NCBI RefSeq assembly: GCF_024713945.1
Contig: NC_134684.1
Location: forward strand, 2,833,001 to 2,897,000
From: Dermatophagoides farinae
Lineage: Eukaryota; Arthropoda; Arachnida; Sarcoptiformes; Pyroglyphidae
Length of the DNA: 64,000 nt
Direction of reading: 5' to 3'
This document shows positions 11,701 to 26,979 of this stretch, piece by piece. Each line of letters opens with the position of its first letter. Position 1 is the first letter of the stretch. The notes below the pieces were generated by a model. The model had not been told where the DNA came from and searched no databases. It was given only the letters and a program-made list of their open reading frames with translations. The position numbers and the translations under genes are program-made.

Positions 11701-14390
11701 AACTATCATCATGGTTATGGTTAAAAAAAGAAGTAGTAGAGGCTATAGATTTTTCTTTCCCAAAAATGTAAAAGGTAATAGCAAAACGTGAAAAAAAAGA
11801 TGAAAACTTTTTTTCCATCTATATTCTTTCGACTGTTTTGTAATAAGAAGAAAAGTGATGTGAATATATATGGAATTTAAAACCAAAAAAAAAGCAAATG
11901 AATTCTTTTCATCATTTTTTTTCTTTCTCTCTTTCTCTCTACTATATCGACATTCAGTTGGTGTCGAATGCATCATTCATTCAGTTTGACGTGCATGCTT
12001 GTGTGGTTCATGTCTCAAAAAAAAAAACAAAATTTCAATATTCTTATTCATTACTACATAATGTAATTCTGTTATTACTTGTTGTTGACAGGTAGATTAA
12101 ATGGATATTGTTGTTGTTGTTGTTGTTGTTGCTACACTGAATGATACATGATACAATGATTATGTTGATTTTAAGTCTGCTTGAATTCCAGAAGATAACT
12201 TGAAAATAAAAAATTAAAGTTTTTTTTTTCCATTGTGCAAATGTATTTTGTACGTGTACGTGTGTGTGTTATTCAATTTAATTGATTTAATTTTTTTTTT
12301 GTAAATAATGAAATGAAAAAATTCTTCGATTGAATATTCCTTTTTTGAACAAAAATTCTTAACTTGTTGTTTTGTGGCCATGCAATGTGATTCAGGCAAT
12401 TCAAATAAGTAAGTATATTCCAATGGTAAGAATAACCTAATAATGATGATAATATTGTATGAATGTGACGAAGAATTCAAATTATTTTCCTGTAAAGAAA
12501 TTGTTGAGAAAAAAAAAGTTTAAAAAACTTTATAATATGTCAAAAATCATGTAGTTTTTTTTTCTATCTCTTGAGGATATCTTTTTATTCTGTCATATAA
12601 ATGTCCCGCATGAACATCACATAATTCCATCATCATATATTATATTCATGTTGTAATAAAAAAATGATGACAGTATTTTTTTTTATAGGTGAACTGAACT
12701 GGCAAGAATTTCTTTTTGTTTTTGCATGGATTCTTTATTTTATTTTGATTATTTTATTATAATACAAGATTATTTTTGGCCATTTTTCGTTTGATTTTCG
12801 AAAGAATTCCAAGCAATTTTCTATCTGAATCCATGAATTCAGTGATTCTATTGTTGTATTTCAAGTTTTGAATTTTATTATTTCATTATTATTATTATAT
12901 GACCATATTATATATGGTGGGCCTATTTTTTTTTTTATTATCATATATCATTTGATCCGATTTCTATTTGTTTGATTGTTATTTCTCTTTTGTTTTTCTT
13001 CCACTTGAATAACCACATGAAATGATTTTTTTTTTTGCATAGACGCAGCTGTTTTTATGGAAAAAAAACATACCTTAAGGATAAAAGCTTTGAGCTAACA
13101 TTCATTCTCTCATCATTCATTTGTTTATTGCCATTTCATAATCATCATCATCATCATTGTTGTTTTTGCTATTATTATCATAATATTCATATATATCATA
13201 TAATATTGAGCATAAAATTATCATCAGTTTCATCTTTTAGCCACGAATAGAGAAAAAAAAATATTGCCATTCATTCTTGTAAATATATATATAGATTGTT
13301 TAAATTACAAAACGATAGACATTGACATATTTACATTGATCTACTCTGCTATTACTATAGTATATAATAAACTTTGTTTGTGTGTGTGTGTGTGTGTTTG
13401 TTTTGGAATTTCATTATATAATGTATATACATACAAATGAAGAAAAAAAAATTGAGATTTCATTATAAATATGAATGAATAAGCTTCTGAAACAATGTAA
13501 ACAAATGAAGAAAAAAAAAAGGAAATCCATAGAGAACAAAAGTGTGAAAAAAAAGAAAGAAAAATGATCGATTGGATAGTGAATCAATAATGATTCTGTT
13601 CAAGATTCTTGATTCTTATATATATATTCATTCATTCAACAAACAAACATATATATAGGTCCATTGTTATTACTTGCCATCTTCATAATAATAATTATAT
13701 TTATAATTCTCATATATTTACACATATAGGTATTATTAAATTTCATCTTCATTTCCGTTGTTTGATGCCAAGAATAATTCATTGAATCATAAATGGCTAT
13801 AGGTGTGCATATGTGTGTGTGTATGTAAATATATGTCAGGTAGATTGCTGTCATTTTGCATATCAAATATTTAAAAAGACATATGGTGTTTCATTGTGAA
13901 TTAGTGTATGATTTTTTTTTCTGTATGCCAGGTGTACATGTCAGATGATTTGGATCAACGAAAAAAAAAACGAACAAACATAACCAAAGTGGAATTTTTA
14001 TTTTTTATTTTTTTTGATCTGATATATTTCCCTTTGCTCATCTATTTTTCATCCAAGTAAAAATGACATCAACCACTTTTTTTTCAAAAAAAAACCTTGC
14101 ATCAATTGTAACCAGTATTAGATTATTGATAAAAGCAACGAAAAAAAAAATTTATAATGATTTTCACCTGAATTTTTATCCACTTTCTTACCGTGTACGA
14201 ATTTTCATCTAATTACTATTTCATCATATTCTAGATTCATCATAATGATTGCTTGTGTTTTGGATTACGTCATCCATTTCAAAAGGAAATCTCATTCAAT
14301 AAAAAAACAAAAAACAAAACAAAACAAACACCAACAATGGGCCCACAAGCATTGTTGAGTATAATTCACAACTTCAATTCAATTTTGCAG

Positions 14391-14429
<39 letters not shown>

Positions 14430-15248
14430 ACATCATCGTCATAATTATTATTATCTTCAAATGATTAAAATTAATTTAATCTCATTCAGTATGGGCCATT
14501 CATATATTTTTTTTTCATTTCAATAGTCTGTAATGGTTTTTTTTCTCTCTCTCTCTCTCTCTCTTCAATTTGTCAAACTGCCATTAACCCGATGATGATG
14601 ATGATTATTATTATTTTTATTTTTGTTCCGTTCTGTTGTTGTTATTGTACAAAAGTGATGTTGTTGTTGGCATAAACGGGACGAAAAAAAAAATTATTAT
14701 TTTTTTTTCATTCTGATCATAATATCATCATCATCATCATAAAAGTGAATCTAATTTACCATACCATAAGTTTTGTTTTTCATATTTATATGTTCACATT
14801 GTTGTTTTCAACTTTTATGTATGCGTGTGTGTGTGTTTGTGCATGCAGAATAATGCAGAATAAAATTGTCGAGCCATTTTAGCGGCAATTCTATACATGA
14901 AAGAAAAAAAAATTATATATCAAATGAAAATGAAAAAAAATGTCATATGGCTAGAATAATTATGAATTTTTTTTTCGTTGGTTTCATTTTTCATCATCAT
15001 CATCATCATCATCACGACCACCACCACCTAAAACTTGATGAGTGTTTTTGCCGGAACAAATTGTAAAAAGATCCAATCAAATCAAACTATCATCAAATGC
15101 CAACTAAATTAACCATCCATATGAGAAAATCATTATAGAAATTATTGTTTTTCTCTCTTTTTTTTCATCATTCACCATTTGTTTCAATTGGAACAATAAC
15201 AATAATAATCATCATCATCATCATTACTGATACCGGATAAATAAATAA
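7716..15248. other. Long intergenic region, no supported gene
   Basis: About 7.5 kb of AT-rich DNA. It contains TTG runs (8148-8169, 8261-8282, 8700-8733), GT/CA runs (10348-10371, 10635-10660), a CAT run (14394-14429), a CT run near 14546, and a 21-base direct repeat at 8949-8969 and 8973-8993. A near-perfect 24-base palindrome lies at 10455-10478. Open frames on both strands are repeat-driven or lack domain-like composition, and I found no recognisable tRNA or rRNA. Because the RGS gene downstream has no clear start codon in its first long open segment, a small upstream exon of that gene could be hidden here. Confidence 0.5.
14394..14429. repeat. TCA/ATC microsatellite
   Basis: A perfect trinucleotide run of twelve units upstream of the RGS gene. 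Confidence 0.9.
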
Positions 15249-15602
15249 ATAAACATCCTGGAGAAATTAAGGCAAAAATTTTGTTGCTGCTGTTGTTGCG
15301 GCATTATTAATGGTAGTGGTAATGGTGGTGGTGGCGGTGTTGGTGGCAGCACTCACAATGGAAATATCAACGGATGTATCATAAGATCTAGACAACAACA
15401 ACAACAACAACAACAAGAATGTGAACAAGGTTCAGGTGTAACAAATACCGACAATAATAACAACAATAATATTGGTTGGCGATCACAAATTACACCAAAT
15501 ATTGTTATTATTGATGAAGATGATAATGTAGATTTAAATAATAATAATAATAATGAAAATGAATATGATGAACAACAACAATGGCCATCATCATCAACAT
15601 CT
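15249..15602 (+). CDS. Open N-terminal extension of the RGS gene lacking an ATG
   Basis: Directly 5' of Met 15603 the same frame stays open for 118 codons, back to a TAA at 15246-15248, without any ATG. The encoded sequence looks like the rest of the exon: a Cys run, a Gly-rich stretch (SGNGGGGGVGG), a Gln run, then Asn/Asp-rich sequence. Composition therefore suggests coding DNA. If so, the true start codon is in an unseen upstream exon joined by an acceptor such as the AG at 15270-15271. Alternatively it is 5' UTR that happens to be open because CAA and AAT runs contain no stops in this frame. Confidence 0.4.
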
Positions 15603-18181
15603 ATGATAACAAAAATACAGCAAGGAAGCCGTATGGTGACAATGAAAAATTTGTCATTACAAATACCAAATCCAAATTATGATAATTACAGCGATGATGA
15701 TGATGATGATACGGATGATATTGATGACGAAGACAACGACGACGACGACGACGACGAATACGACTATGATGATGATAGTGATTACAGCGAAGATGATGGT
15801 AGTATTAGTATTGATGAGAATGCTAATCAATCCAATATGATTGATGGCTGTAATAAAAATAATGTACACCAACAACAACAACAACAACAACAAAAACAAA
15901 AACAACGAATAAAACAACAAAATTATGATGATGATAACAATAATAATTATCAGAATATTGATAATAAAAAATGTAAAAGAAAAAGTTTTGAAATTAAAAA
16001 TCTTTGGTTCTATCTACGTCATCATAAAAATCATAGTAGTAATTGTATAACACCATCATCATTATCATCATCGGCGATACAAATTGTTACACAACAACAA
16101 CAACAACAACAACAATCATTATCATCATCATTGTCGGCAATACGTCCAAATTTGGTCAAACTTTTTAATCGAAATTATGCAAAAAACATAAATTCAAATC
16201 AAAAACAACAACAACAACAACAACAGCAGCAGCAATTCCGTAATTCATCAATACCGGAAACCGTTTTCTTAGGCAGTTTACGATCATTATCATTTTCAAT
16301 AAATAATCAACAACAAATAAAACATTCTAGATATTCTGTACCGACAATCATACAGAAAGATAAAGCACAAAAATCCTGGGAACGTATGATGAGAATGAAA
16401 AATGATGAAAAACGTAATAAAAGAAAATCATCACGTCTTTTGTTATCATCAACATCATCGGTTCAACAACAACAACAACAACAACAAAAACAAAAACAAA
16501 AAAACAATGTGATCAATACGAATAATAATAATAATAATAATCATCATAACAACAAAACAAATGTTGTTGTCATCATTGATGAAAGTTCACCAACAAAAAT
16601 ACTTTGCATCGATTCAATGGAATCAATAACAAAACTTTCAGATTCTATACAACAAAAACAATCGTCAACGGAACAAAATCAGACATTCAAGGTAGGCAAC
16701 AAAAATTTTTTATTCTTTTTTTTGACTTTTTTTACGCCTGGTTTTATAATTGACATAGAAACAAAATGTGTTTCTGACAGGTTTGTTCCGTCATTTGTCT
16801 GTGTTGAGTAATTTTTGAGTGAGAATCATTGTGTAAATTTAAAAATCTGTATTCTCAAACATTTTTTTTCATTAATTTTGGTAATTTTTTTTTCGCAGAA
16901 TTTCATTAAAAAGATTAGGATGAAAATCTGAATAATAAAAAAAAAAATTCGTTACATTTGTTGCATAATGTTGTTGTTGTTGTTGTTGTCCTTATAATTT
17001 TGAACCATATAATATATATTGACCGGTCAAACTTTTTCATTTGTTTTTTTTCCGTATTCTCATAGTGAATCTAGTGTGTTTCTAGTATGTTTTTTCATTA
17101 GTTGTGTCAGTTGTTTCCATTGGAGAATACTACAGTTATCGTCGTTGTTTTATGAAGATTAAAAAACATGAAAATTAATTGCATTTTCGTTGTTTTTTTT
17201 GATGTCAAAACATGAATAAAACGATGGTGATGAACATTTGGAATTAGATACAAAAAAAATTAGATAGAACACAAACTTTGTCGTTCAAACATTTTTGAGT
17301 GAAACAAAAAAAAAATTTTCTATAGAATTTACTATTGATTTTTCTTGCTTTTGACTTGTGTTTGTCTTGTATTCGTGTGTGTGTGTGTGTGTGTTTGTGT
17401 GTTTTTTATTTGTTGATTTTTTCTTATTCCCATTTCAAAGTTTATTTCTGTTGGGAAAATTCTGTATTTCATTTTCCCAATGAATGTACCGCACATCAAC
17501 ATCGCCTACACACAAACACACACACACACACAATATCTATCTATCATTGTAGCAGACTATGTAGAAACATCATGTTTGATTTTTTTCCTCATTTTTTTTT
17601 CAATTTAAATTTCTATTTTATTCCTGTCTATTTTTTTTTTTTTTTTTTTTTGGTTCCATTTTATTCATTCTAACAGCTAGCAGAATCTGGTGGTGAAATT
17701 TGTAATAAAAAAAAATGAAAATTAAAAAAAAATTCATTGTCGCTTTACGATTCTTGATACTAGATGGCGGTGTTGTTTTTTCAAATAAAATTTTTTCTCG
17801 ATCACAAATTCTTTGATGATTAAATCTTTATAACATTTATATCGATATTCTGGAACATAAAAATCTGACAATGACAATGTCATTTTGAATTTGATTTTAT
17901 TATATTGTTAGCAAGGACAAATTTTTTTTTTCATTCATTCAATCGCTGTAGCTAAGATTCTGTTTTCTTTTATAGAATTAATCTTATGTATGTATATTCT
18001 AAATGATGATGATGATGATGATGATGAAAAAAAAGTGAAACTTACTGCGCCATGAAAAAAAAATCGTACGTGTCGCTATTAATTTCATTCGATTTTATAT
18101 TTCACATTGGAAACAATGTTCACTCATATTGAATGTTTCTTGTTTTCTCTCTCACTTATCGATACCAGGATTTATCTTTTA

Positions 18182-18219
<38 letters not shown>

Positions 18220-19563
18220 TACGTATTTACGATGATACACAAAGTGACCATGGTATTACGAAATCATTATTGATGCCGTTTTTTTTTTCTTCATTTTTTT
18301 TTCTCTCTCATTCCATTTAATTAAAATTGAACCAAATTCTTGATGATCAACATCATCATCATTGAACAAGTGATGAAAAATAAAAGCAAAAAAAAATGCA
18401 ACGAAAATGTGACCCAAAAAAAAAGAAGTAGCCTTTAGTGTTAATTATCATTTAAATAGAAAAAAAACTATACACACTGTTACACACATGAACCATTCAT
18501 ATGCCCCAAGTGATTTGGATCATCATCAAATGAAATGAAATGAAAAAGAAAAAAGAACAAAAAAAATTACACAATAAATAACCATTTGTAATTTGGATAA
18601 AAGATCTGAGAGAATTTCAAATTCAATTCACACACTTACACACACACACACACAAACAAAATCTAAATTGTTTGAAACAATAAAATCGATGCATTTCATT
18701 TCTGTTCATATAAAAATGTTGATGGGTGTATTTATAGAATAAAATGATCAGAATTTTTTTTCTTTGATAATCATTGAATTCATTGAATTCTAAAATTATT
18801 CATATCTCATAAGAATTGAATTGAATTCAAAATTATTTCCATCATTAACATTCAATAAATAAAATGAATGAATTAATCATCAATTTGAATGTTGAATTAA
18901 CGATTCAATTTGATTCAATTCATTATCATTATCATTATCATTATCATAAACAACAACAGCTATGTCGTCATCGATGGATTCGTCAGTATAAACAAATATA
19001 AACATATATATATGAATTGAATTGCTCTAAATCACACACACAAACACACACACAAACACACACACACACACACACACACACAAATATTTAATCATTCATT
19101 TTGACCTTGAAAAATGGAATGAAAATAAAACATTTGGCTATTAATAGTATCGGAAAGAAAAACCATATGATCATTAATGATTGTGGATGATTTAAAATTA
19201 GCTCATCAATGATTTTGTAAATCAATAAATGTAAAAGGAATTATTTATTTTTCTTTCTCTCTTTTTTTTTATTTTTGCTAAAATAATCCAATGTTGATCA
19301 ATCGATCATCTGAATTTTGATATGAATATTAGTAGCAGTTAATTAACATTAATATCTATCTGATTGATATTGATGATATTACGCCATAATGACCATCAAA
19401 ATAAAATCTTTTTCGTTTATTTGAATTGATAGTGTGGAAAAATACCTGTAAACAAAACAAAAAAAAAATTGAAAACACACACAATTCTAAACATCAGTGA
19501 ATATGTAAAAAAATAACCGTGATCATGATGGTCAAGATGATTTTCATATAATTTTTTTTTGGC

Positions 19564-19636
<73 letters not shown>

Positions 19637-22600
19637 TGAAAAGAAATGTTACATTCATCAATATCCTCATCAACACTATCATTTAATCAATTGACGATGG
19701 TCAATTTTAAGTGATTGTGGAATGAACAAAAAAAATTTCTATTCATTTCGTCATTCATTCACATGATGACGTCAATTGAATAGATGAAATTTTATAAATG
19801 ACCACTTGATGCATCAAAATCATCATTTCCATTTTATTGTTGATTCTTGTTTGTTTGTCCACACACATATATGTGCGTATATGTTTGGGCGCGCGTTTTT
19901 TTTTTTTTTTTTTGGTTCGTCATTTTTTAACATTTCATATTTATTTATTCATTTTTTTTTTGTCAATTTTTCATCATTTTGATTGTTTTTGTTGTTGTTG
20001 TTGTTTTGATTTTTGTTGTTTTTTTTTTTGTTGTTGCTGTTGATGATTGGATCATTTTATAATTAATTTTCATTATCGTCATCGTTATCATCATCATCTT
20101 CATCATCATCATCATCACGAATCCGAATATTGCTGATGACGATAATGGTAAATGATTATATCTATTCAGACAAATTTCTTAGATAATTATTACTTGTTGA
20201 AAGATGAAAAAAACGACTATGATGATGATGCATAATCCAAATACGAATTTTTCATCATTGATGTGTTCATCATAATTGTGATGATGTACATTTTTTTTTT
20301 ATTTGTCCATATCGATGTCGATGTGGAATTATTGATTGATAAAATGAAAATTTCTCCCATCATCATCATCATCAACTTTGAAATGTTTTTTATGTCTTCT
20401 ATTCGAATATCTTTTATTTGAACAAACACACACACACACACACACACATGATACAAGTATTATATGAGAAAGCAAAGCAAAGCAAAACTCAAAACATGAA
20501 AAATGATTCCATTCCAACAACCATGAAACCAGAATGCGGAAGTGATTTTTTTCTTCTTTTTTTTCTTCCTTTCTATTATCATTATTGTTATTATTATTGT
20601 AACATCTTGTATCATTATGAAATGGGTGTTTTATGTTTTGGTTTCGGTTCATTTGTGTTCAATGTTCAAGAATTGTATATGAGGCCTAGAATTTTTCTTT
20701 GAAATGGCAATCCATACAATCAAATGGCATGTGATGTTTGTTTGTTCCATTTTTTGTTGTTGTTGTTGTTCATTTTTGTATACAAATAAAATGAAAATTG
20801 TGAAAAGAAATTCGGAAAAAAAGCCGACAATTGTTAACTGTATAAAAAAATAAATAAAATGTGCACCACCACTATCAAAGCTACAAAGACAATCAATGAA
20901 ATGGATTCATCATCATCATCAACATCAAGATCAAAATTATCGATAAATTCGTTATTCAATGATCGTTTATCATTACGGCCTACTACTAAGACGAAGACGA
21001 CGACAACAACGACAAAGACATCATCATGGCGAACAAATTTGAAAAAATTTTCGACAAAATTTTTTCATTTTTTTCCATTTCATTCTTCAATTAATGATTC
21101 AATAATGATTACCAATGTATGTTTTTTTTCTGTATATAAGCCGGAATTTTTTATCACAAAAAATTTTTTTTCCATCCATTATTTTATGATTTTGTTTCCT
21201 AGATTATGATAATGATAATTTTATCGTTTTTTTCCATCATAACTGATGATGACGATGATGACGATGATGATAATGTTTGGTTTGTGGTGGGTGTGTTATT
21301 AGTGCTGGTAATATGAATGTATGGAATCATTCAATCTGTCATTAATGATGCTCATTTTCGTTTTACTCATACTTTTCCATCAAATCTGGTTGTTTGGTTT
21401 TTTTTTCTTTCCCAGTTAAAAGCGATTATGACCGATCAGTACGATGACCATCATAGATAGGGTGAAAAATAAAATAAAAAAAAATGAAAAGATGAATAGC
21501 CGACACAAACAAAACTAGAAAACCAGAAAAAAAATGTTTATTTGTTAACAAAGTGAAAAAAAAATGAATTCCATTTCTATGATTATAATGATAATAATAA
21601 TATGTTTTTTTTTCCAAATGAAATGAATCACATTAGACCATAATTTTTTTTTCAATCAAATTCCATTATTATTCAATATCAACTGTACCATTTACTATAC
21701 AAGAATTGAATTGACAAGCAAGATACACACACACACACACACATGAAAACAAAAAATTCCAGATAAAATCGATTACAATAGGAATAAAAATGGTGGTATT
21801 TTTTTTTCTTTCCTTCTGGTTCTTATTGGAATAAATTTGTCATCATTGTTTAGGATGTAAAATGGTAATTGAATGAATGAATGAGAAGTAGAAAAGATCT
21901 ATTTTTAGCTCATTTTCTTTATCACGCGATCTTTATTATTTTCGAGTAAATTTTTTTGCTATATTTTTTGCGTTTCTTTTTTTTTGATTTTCAAAAAAAA
22001 AATCGAGTTCCAATGAAGCAATTATCATTAGCATAATCATCATCATCATTTTTGTTGTTGTTGTTGCTATTGTTGTTGTCATGATTTTGGTCGATGGACT
22101 GTTTGAATTTGTTTTTTTTTGTCATTTCGTCCAATTCTCCATTTCGTTCAATGTTCTTAAATATTTTTATGTAAGAGTGTGTGTGTGTGTGTGTGTATTT
22201 TTTCAGATTGAAATTTTCAAAAATTGAATTTCGTTTGTCATTATGTTTTGTTAAATATGTATTTAAATTCTATAGAATTTGACAATAAGGTCCAAACAAA
22301 AAAAAATTCTGAATTTTTTTTCCGTCCAAAAAAAAATTGAGATTGATGATGATGATGAACAATGAATGAATGAATGAATGAATGAAAAAAAGAATCTGTA
22401 CACGTTGACAATAAAAAGTTTAAATTATGTCCTTCGATTCTAAAACTTTGAAAAAAAAAAATTTTTACTCTTCTTTTTACATAACAAAATCCTTGAACTA
22501 ATAACAATCTATAAGTATCAGAAACAGAATTTTTTTTTAATGCTAAAAGTTTCATGAATAAAGATTCCGTTTACATTTAAGAATATATATATTCACATCA

Positions 22601-25600
22601 AATTAGTAGTGTGAATTATATATAAATTATAAATTAGATGTAAAGAGATTTCATTTTTATATTTCATTGTCATCCTTATCATCATTTTTGTTTTTCATTT
22701 GAAACAAACATCAGTTCCATGATGATGACTTTCCATGATGATGAGTCGAATCGAAATTAACGAAAATTTTTTTTTTGTTGTTGTTGTTTCATATGGCGTC
22801 TGCCCATGTTTATTCCTATATTTATTTGTAATGGTATCACACGTTCTGAATTTTTAGTTCAGGGTTTTTTGGCCCATCTTACTTGTGCGTCGTCGCTTTC
22901 ATATTGTATAGTATATATCAATATTATTGTTGTTGTTATTATTGTTCCAACATTGGCCACATATGAATCATTGAAAACGAGATAAAAAGTATCGTGGCAA
23001 GAATTTTCAGAATTTCCAAAATTCTCATTTTGATTGGTGACAGCAGTGGTAATAGTTCATCTCTATCTAATACATAGGTCTTGATTGTATGTTCTGTCTG
23101 TGTGTATGTGTCTGTGTGCATGTGTTGAAACTTTTCACGATTCTTGTACTTTAATAAATGTCGTTTTTTTTTATTTGGTTCATTCCATTCTGGATCAATG
23201 AATTGGTGAAATAAAAAAAAATCTCAACGAGTTCAATTTGTTTTTTTTATTACTAAATCACATCAACAATAATAACAACTTTTCACTGTCTATGAATTGT
23301 TTGTGGCTGTATACTATACGACCAAAAGTTTTATTTTGGATGATTTCATTTTATTTAATTTGATTGTGATTCCACATTGATTCGCTGTTATAATATTGAA
23401 AAAGTGATTTTTGAATTTTTTTGAATACAAAAAAAAAAAAAAAAATTCTGCCAAATTTCAGTTGTCAGCATGATAGCTGTGGTATTTTTTGTATGTAAAC
23501 TTTGAATGTGAAAAAAATTGATGCTGTTATATAACACTGGTGTTGATGAATATTCAAGTAGTCAGTATTCATTTTCACATCAATTGCCTGAAGAAATTCT
23601 CATGTTTTCAGTAGTACAAGTTTCTATCATGAAAAGAATCTTAATGTGAAAATCGTTTCATCTATTGACATCAGCCCAGGGTCAGTATATCATAATAAGA
23701 TGATTTTTTTTTTCTCTGAACACTTTTTTGGTTTCAAATGGCAAATTTTTTATTCCAATGAATTTGTTTAATTTTTTATTATGAACATTCATTCATTCAT
23801 TCATTTATTCATTTTTCAACTCTTTTTTTGTCGGATTCTTCTTCCATCCAAACATGATTTTTTTTTTTGTATTTTAATATGCAATTCTAATTTATTCCAT
23901 TTTCATTTCCATCATAACCATATAATTTTTTTTTTCTCTCTCTCTCATTCACCAAAAAAAAAAAAAAAAACGACGAGCAAATCATTTTTCTCTTGTTTGT
24001 TGTTGTTGATGATGAAAAAAAAGTTGTTTTTCATCAACAAAAAAAAAGCAATGGCCATGTTTTTTTATTATTATTATTATTTATCATCATCATTATTATT
24101 ATTATTATTCATGTAGAAAAAAAGTGGATTTATGCTCTTTTTTTGCAATGATGCTCATTGAAATGTATTTCTCATTAATAGCTTGAAAATTATCATCATC
24201 GTCATCATCTTCACATCACATTTATTGCATACAAATTTTATTTATTGTCGACGTTGTTGTTGTTGTTGTTGTTGTTGTTTATTTCCATCTAAATATTCTT
24301 ATCCAGTTGACAAATAACTATCAAAAGTAGTGAAAGTAAAATTCCTGCTAATAGAATAATGTTGATGAAATTTCCTTTTTTTTTTGGTTCTCCTCCTTGT
24401 TGTTGTGAATTCCAAGTCAAAATCAGGCCACATGATTTTTACCGTTGAATTTAAAGGCCATATTTTTTTATTTGTTCATTATGAAAAAAGTTTTTTTTTC
24501 ATTCATAAAATTTTATCACACACACACACACATAATACCACAGAGAGAAAAAATAAAAATAAAAATAAAAAAACACGGCTGCCATTTCGAATTTTGTTCG
24601 CTATAAAAATGGCAAATGGTGTTGGAAAATGAAATTAAATTCAATTGAATCGAATCATATATAATTTTCTTTACCAAAAATTAACCAAAGGGTTAGTTTG
24701 ATGCTTGGTTGAACATGAAAATAGCAAAATAAATTATACCAAAAAAAAAAAAAAAAAAAAAAAAAAACAGCAAACACCCAAATAAAGTGATGATGATTCT
24801 TGAAATTTTTTTTTTCACTTGGCTTTCCATTGTGGCAAACCGAAAAATGAAAACATTTTTTCTCATCTGTATTTTTGTGATTGTGGAATTTTTTTTTTTT
24901 TTGAAATTTTGTTCATCTTAATGTTTCCAATTGTTTATATTTATGTGTGTGCCAGTATGTCTCTATCTTTCTTTTTAGCCTAGTTTTTTTATGTTTATTT
25001 TCATTTTTATTTCTTCGTTCAACATTTATTTATCATTATTATCGTTGTTGTTCAATATAAAACCGGAAAAAAATCGAACTAGAATCAAATTGAGAATATA
25101 TACCCCAAAGAAAAAAAAACAGAACGACCATATGTCATAGAATCAAATGTCATACGACTACCGGCTGTTACAATATGGAATTTCAATTCAATTGAAACAT
25201 TCTTTTCTCTATGTCTGTGTGCGTGTGTGTTCATTTAGCTTTTTGGTTATTTCATCGAAATAAATTGATTAGGAATTTGTTGTTTTCTTATAGATTTTCT
25301 TTCCATTCCATAACTATTCATTTGTGTGCAGCAGTTTTTCTTGAAACCTGTATCTACACTACTATACATCATCATCATTGTTTATTTATTGCCATAAATT
25401 CAATTATTATCATCATTTTTTTCTCCCCATTTCTTTATACATGTAACTACAATTTGTATGAATTCATAAACATTGTCATCATATTTACAGTGGGGAAAAA
25501 AAAGTGGTTTTTTTTTTGTCCTTAGAAAATGGATTTACTACCATTTCCGGACACAATAATGTCAATGATGTAAATGTCATATTTCATTCATTTATTGAAC

Positions 25601-26733
25601 ATAAAATATGATACAAAAAAAAAAAAACAAGACAAGACAAGACAAAAATATCTGGAACAGAACAGCACGAAACAAGAAAAAGATTTATTCTCATTGCATT
25701 TTATTCTTCATACACGATGGTTTCTTGGAATTTTTTTTTTATCCAAAACAAAAAAAAATACCTTGGTTTTTTTAAAAAAAAGTGGAATGAAGAAAAATGC
25801 TTAGTCATCTATTATGAAATTTTTTTTTTAAAAAAAACAAACATCGTGAGCAGTTACAACGTTGAATTAATTTCCTTTATTTTTATTTTTTTTTTTTTTT
25901 TGACTCAGCTTGAATTATTTTTACCCTTTATGAAATGGTAGTTTGTTTGTTTGTTGTCGCCAAAATTATCTTTAAATCCGATTTGCTAGGTTGTCATTAT
26001 TATTATAATTACTGATAAAAAAAAAACCTTGAAATAAATTGAAAAAAAAATTAAATTCACGAATTGTTATCTTGTCATTTGCAGTGAATAACCGTTTTTT
26101 TCATCATACACACACACACACACACACACATGAATGGCGATGTGTCACTGTATTTTTTTTTTTTTTTTGTATATATATAATATCATTGAATATTCTGATT
26201 TTTTTTTATTCTGCTGTTATTTGATGTTGATGTTGTGTGTATTGATGTTGTATCTTATCGTTATGTTTTCAGCAATACATTTTACCTAAATATATACTCA
26301 TTATTAATCAGTCTAACATGTTATTCGTATATAAAAAAAAATTATTCACATATAAAACCAAATAGAATGAAATTATCAACAGCTTTAAATTGACTGATGA
26401 TGACTGACTGTAATTGGATCCAGATTGGTTTGATAACTTTCTAATCATTTCATTCCTTTTACATTAATATTCTATCACATACATACAATCCATAATTAAT
26501 AATGTATGCAATTTGTGGAACATTGGAATATATGGTTCTCAAGAATCTTGATAATGTATCTTACATTATGGCCTCTTTTTTTTCTTCTTGAATAATCAAA
26601 AGATTCAAAATGACAAGCTCATGATTTTTCGGCATTTTTTTTTTATTTGCATGAATCTTGAATTTGATTATCATCGTTGTTTTTTTTTTTTTTTTTGGTT
26701 CCAAATTTCATGTTTCATGTTCGTGTATGCTTG

Positions 26734-26786
<53 letters not shown>

Positions 26787-26928
26787 CACACATGGAACAA
26801 ATCAAGTTAATAATTTATGAGGAAAAATCTACTGAAATGTGGATTCTATGATTTCCTATATGGCTGTGAATATTTTATCACTATAATCAAAAAAAAAAAA
26901 AAATTCAATTTTGAATAATTTTCCTTCA

Positions 26929-26979
<51 letters not shown>

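Noticed and set aside
14253-14444. Open frame ending in a Ser run, considered as an upstream exon of the RGS gene
   Set aside because: The Ser run is the CAT/TCA microsatellite. The frame stops without a donor in a phase suited to the RGS exon, and the leading part has no coding character.
15657-15920. Minus-strand hydrophobic open frame opposite RGS exon 1
   Set aside because: It is the antisense shadow of the poly-Asp and poly-Gln codons; long Val/Ile/Leu runs result from reading GTC and TTG complements.
26928-26979. Regular repeat array considered as CRISPR-like
   Set aside because: It is a perfect trinucleotide run with no spacers, in clearly eukaryotic intron-bearing DNA.
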